From positions 1 through 64,000 of the forward strand of contig JAJDWR010000067.1 of assembly GCA_022825505.1 (NCBI GenBank): DNA of 64,000 nt, in the 5' to 3' direction. Each line of letters starts with the position of its first letter. Position 1 is the first letter of the stretch. The position numbers were made by a program, and so were the translations under genes. Below are positions 63,772 through 64,000 of this stretch, in pieces. Origin of the DNA: Gammaproteobacteria bacterium (GTDB taxonomy: Bacteria; Pseudomonadota; Gammaproteobacteria; Steroidobacterales; Rariloculaceae). The notes under the pieces are model-generated. The model was not told the origin of the DNA. It made no database searches and was given only the letters and a program-made list of their open reading frames with translations.

Positions 63772-64000
63772 TTGAGCACGCAGGATTCCGGCAACGGCAC
63801 CGACGCTTCCGACGCGCTGGTCCGCGAGATCGCCGCTCGCCACGTCGCCCGCCCCGGGGGGCTGCTGCCGGCGCTGCACGCTGTGCAGGACGAACTCGGC
63901 TACGTTCCGCCGGAGGCCGTGCCCACCCTGGCCGAGGTGTTCAATTTTTCCCGTGCCGAGGTGCATGGGGTCATCAGCTTCTACCACCTGTTCAGGACCA
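63772..64000 (+). CDS. fdsG: NAD-dependent formate dehydrogenase gamma subunit (NuoE-like), 3' cut by window end
   Basis: TTG 63772 has GGAG seven bases upstream. The 76 visible residues (LLPALHAVQDELGYVPPEAV, EVFNFSRAEVHGVISFYHLF) match the N-terminal half of NuoE/FdsG [2Fe-2S] proteins; the cluster Cys residues lie beyond the window. The FdsG choice over NuoE rests on the neighbour resembling DUF7009 and the isolated position away from other nuo genes, so it is moderate. It would be the first gene of an fdsGBACD-type operon. Confidence 0.8.
   Translation, partial: MSTQDSGNGTDASDALVREIAARHVARPGGLLPALHAVQDELGYVPPEAVPTLAEVFNFSRAEVHGVISFYHLFRT

Overview
The window is high-GC, almost entirely protein-coding DNA with short intergenic gaps (none above about 300 bases) and many overlapping start and stop codons. 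The gene content (bioF/bioD/bioA, cpsG, proBA, ilvB/ilvH, glnK-amtB with a TorF-type porin and a sigma-54 promoter, a DksA/TraR zinc-finger protein, outer-membrane lipoprotein and OmpA-type proteins) points to a Gram-negative gammaproteobacterium. The house-keeping genes mixed with uncommon ones suggest an uncultured, possibly marine lineage, but I cannot name it from the sequence. I saw no rRNA, tRNA, CRISPR array, transposase or phage gene.

Layout. (1) 1-12139, plus strand: a compact cluster encoding a repeat-rich Gly protein (5' end cut by the window), a lipoprotein, an atypical Ser/Thr kinase, a membrane TPR protein, an FHA-like/PEGA/SUMF1 membrane protein, a small acidic secreted protein, a MotA/TolQ/ExbB-type channel protein, an actin-like/FHA protein, and two VWA proteins whose single N-terminal membrane helix resembles the MotB/ExbD/TolR helix with its proton-carrying Asp. 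I read this as a possible kinase/FHA-controlled, proton-driven envelope machine with VWA domains in place of the usual peptidoglycan-binding domain. It is the best candidate here for an undescribed system. An OmpA-like protein and a strong terminator follow. (2) 13166-17788: biotin genes bioD and bioF co-directional with a phosphomannomutase, and bioA divergent. (3) 17829-23717: ilvB and ilvH arranged divergently, proB-proA, and a dehydrogenase. (4) 23912-34753: a secreted BNR/sortilin-like protein, an unrecognised pair of proteins, a very large AAA/P-domain/WD40 membrane protein, and a secreted M20 peptidase.

(5) 34798-38726, minus strand: a four-gene overlapping operon of two rSAM/selenodomain-associated-type transferases, a mercuric-reductase-like flavoprotein and a radical SAM protein, next to a ferredoxin. 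(6) 39182-42511: a membrane protein, then torF-type porin, glnK and amtB behind a sigma-54 promoter with NtrC-like sites, ending at a clear terminator. (7) 42593-51477: an SDR reductase coupled to a ModF-like double ABC ATPase, a Ser/Thr dehydratase, a fused indolepyruvate ferredoxin oxidoreductase, an NCS2 purine permease and a DksA/TraR protein.

(8) 51487-62876: an isoprenoid island. It holds a MerR-TPR protein, a sulfotransferase, an FPP-synthase-type prenyltransferase, a squalene-synthase-like enzyme, diphosphomevalonate decarboxylase, phosphomevalonate kinase, an HMG-CoA reductase fused to mevalonate kinase, type 1 IPP isomerase, phosphatidylserine synthase and HMG-CoA synthase. Together these give the whole mevalonate route from acetoacetyl-CoA to FPP and then probably squalene or a relative. 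Only the thiolase is not in view. (9) 63166-64000: a small DUF7009-like protein, an intergenic TetR/NemR-like palindrome, and the start of an NAD-linked formate dehydrogenase gamma-subunit-type gene cut by the window end.
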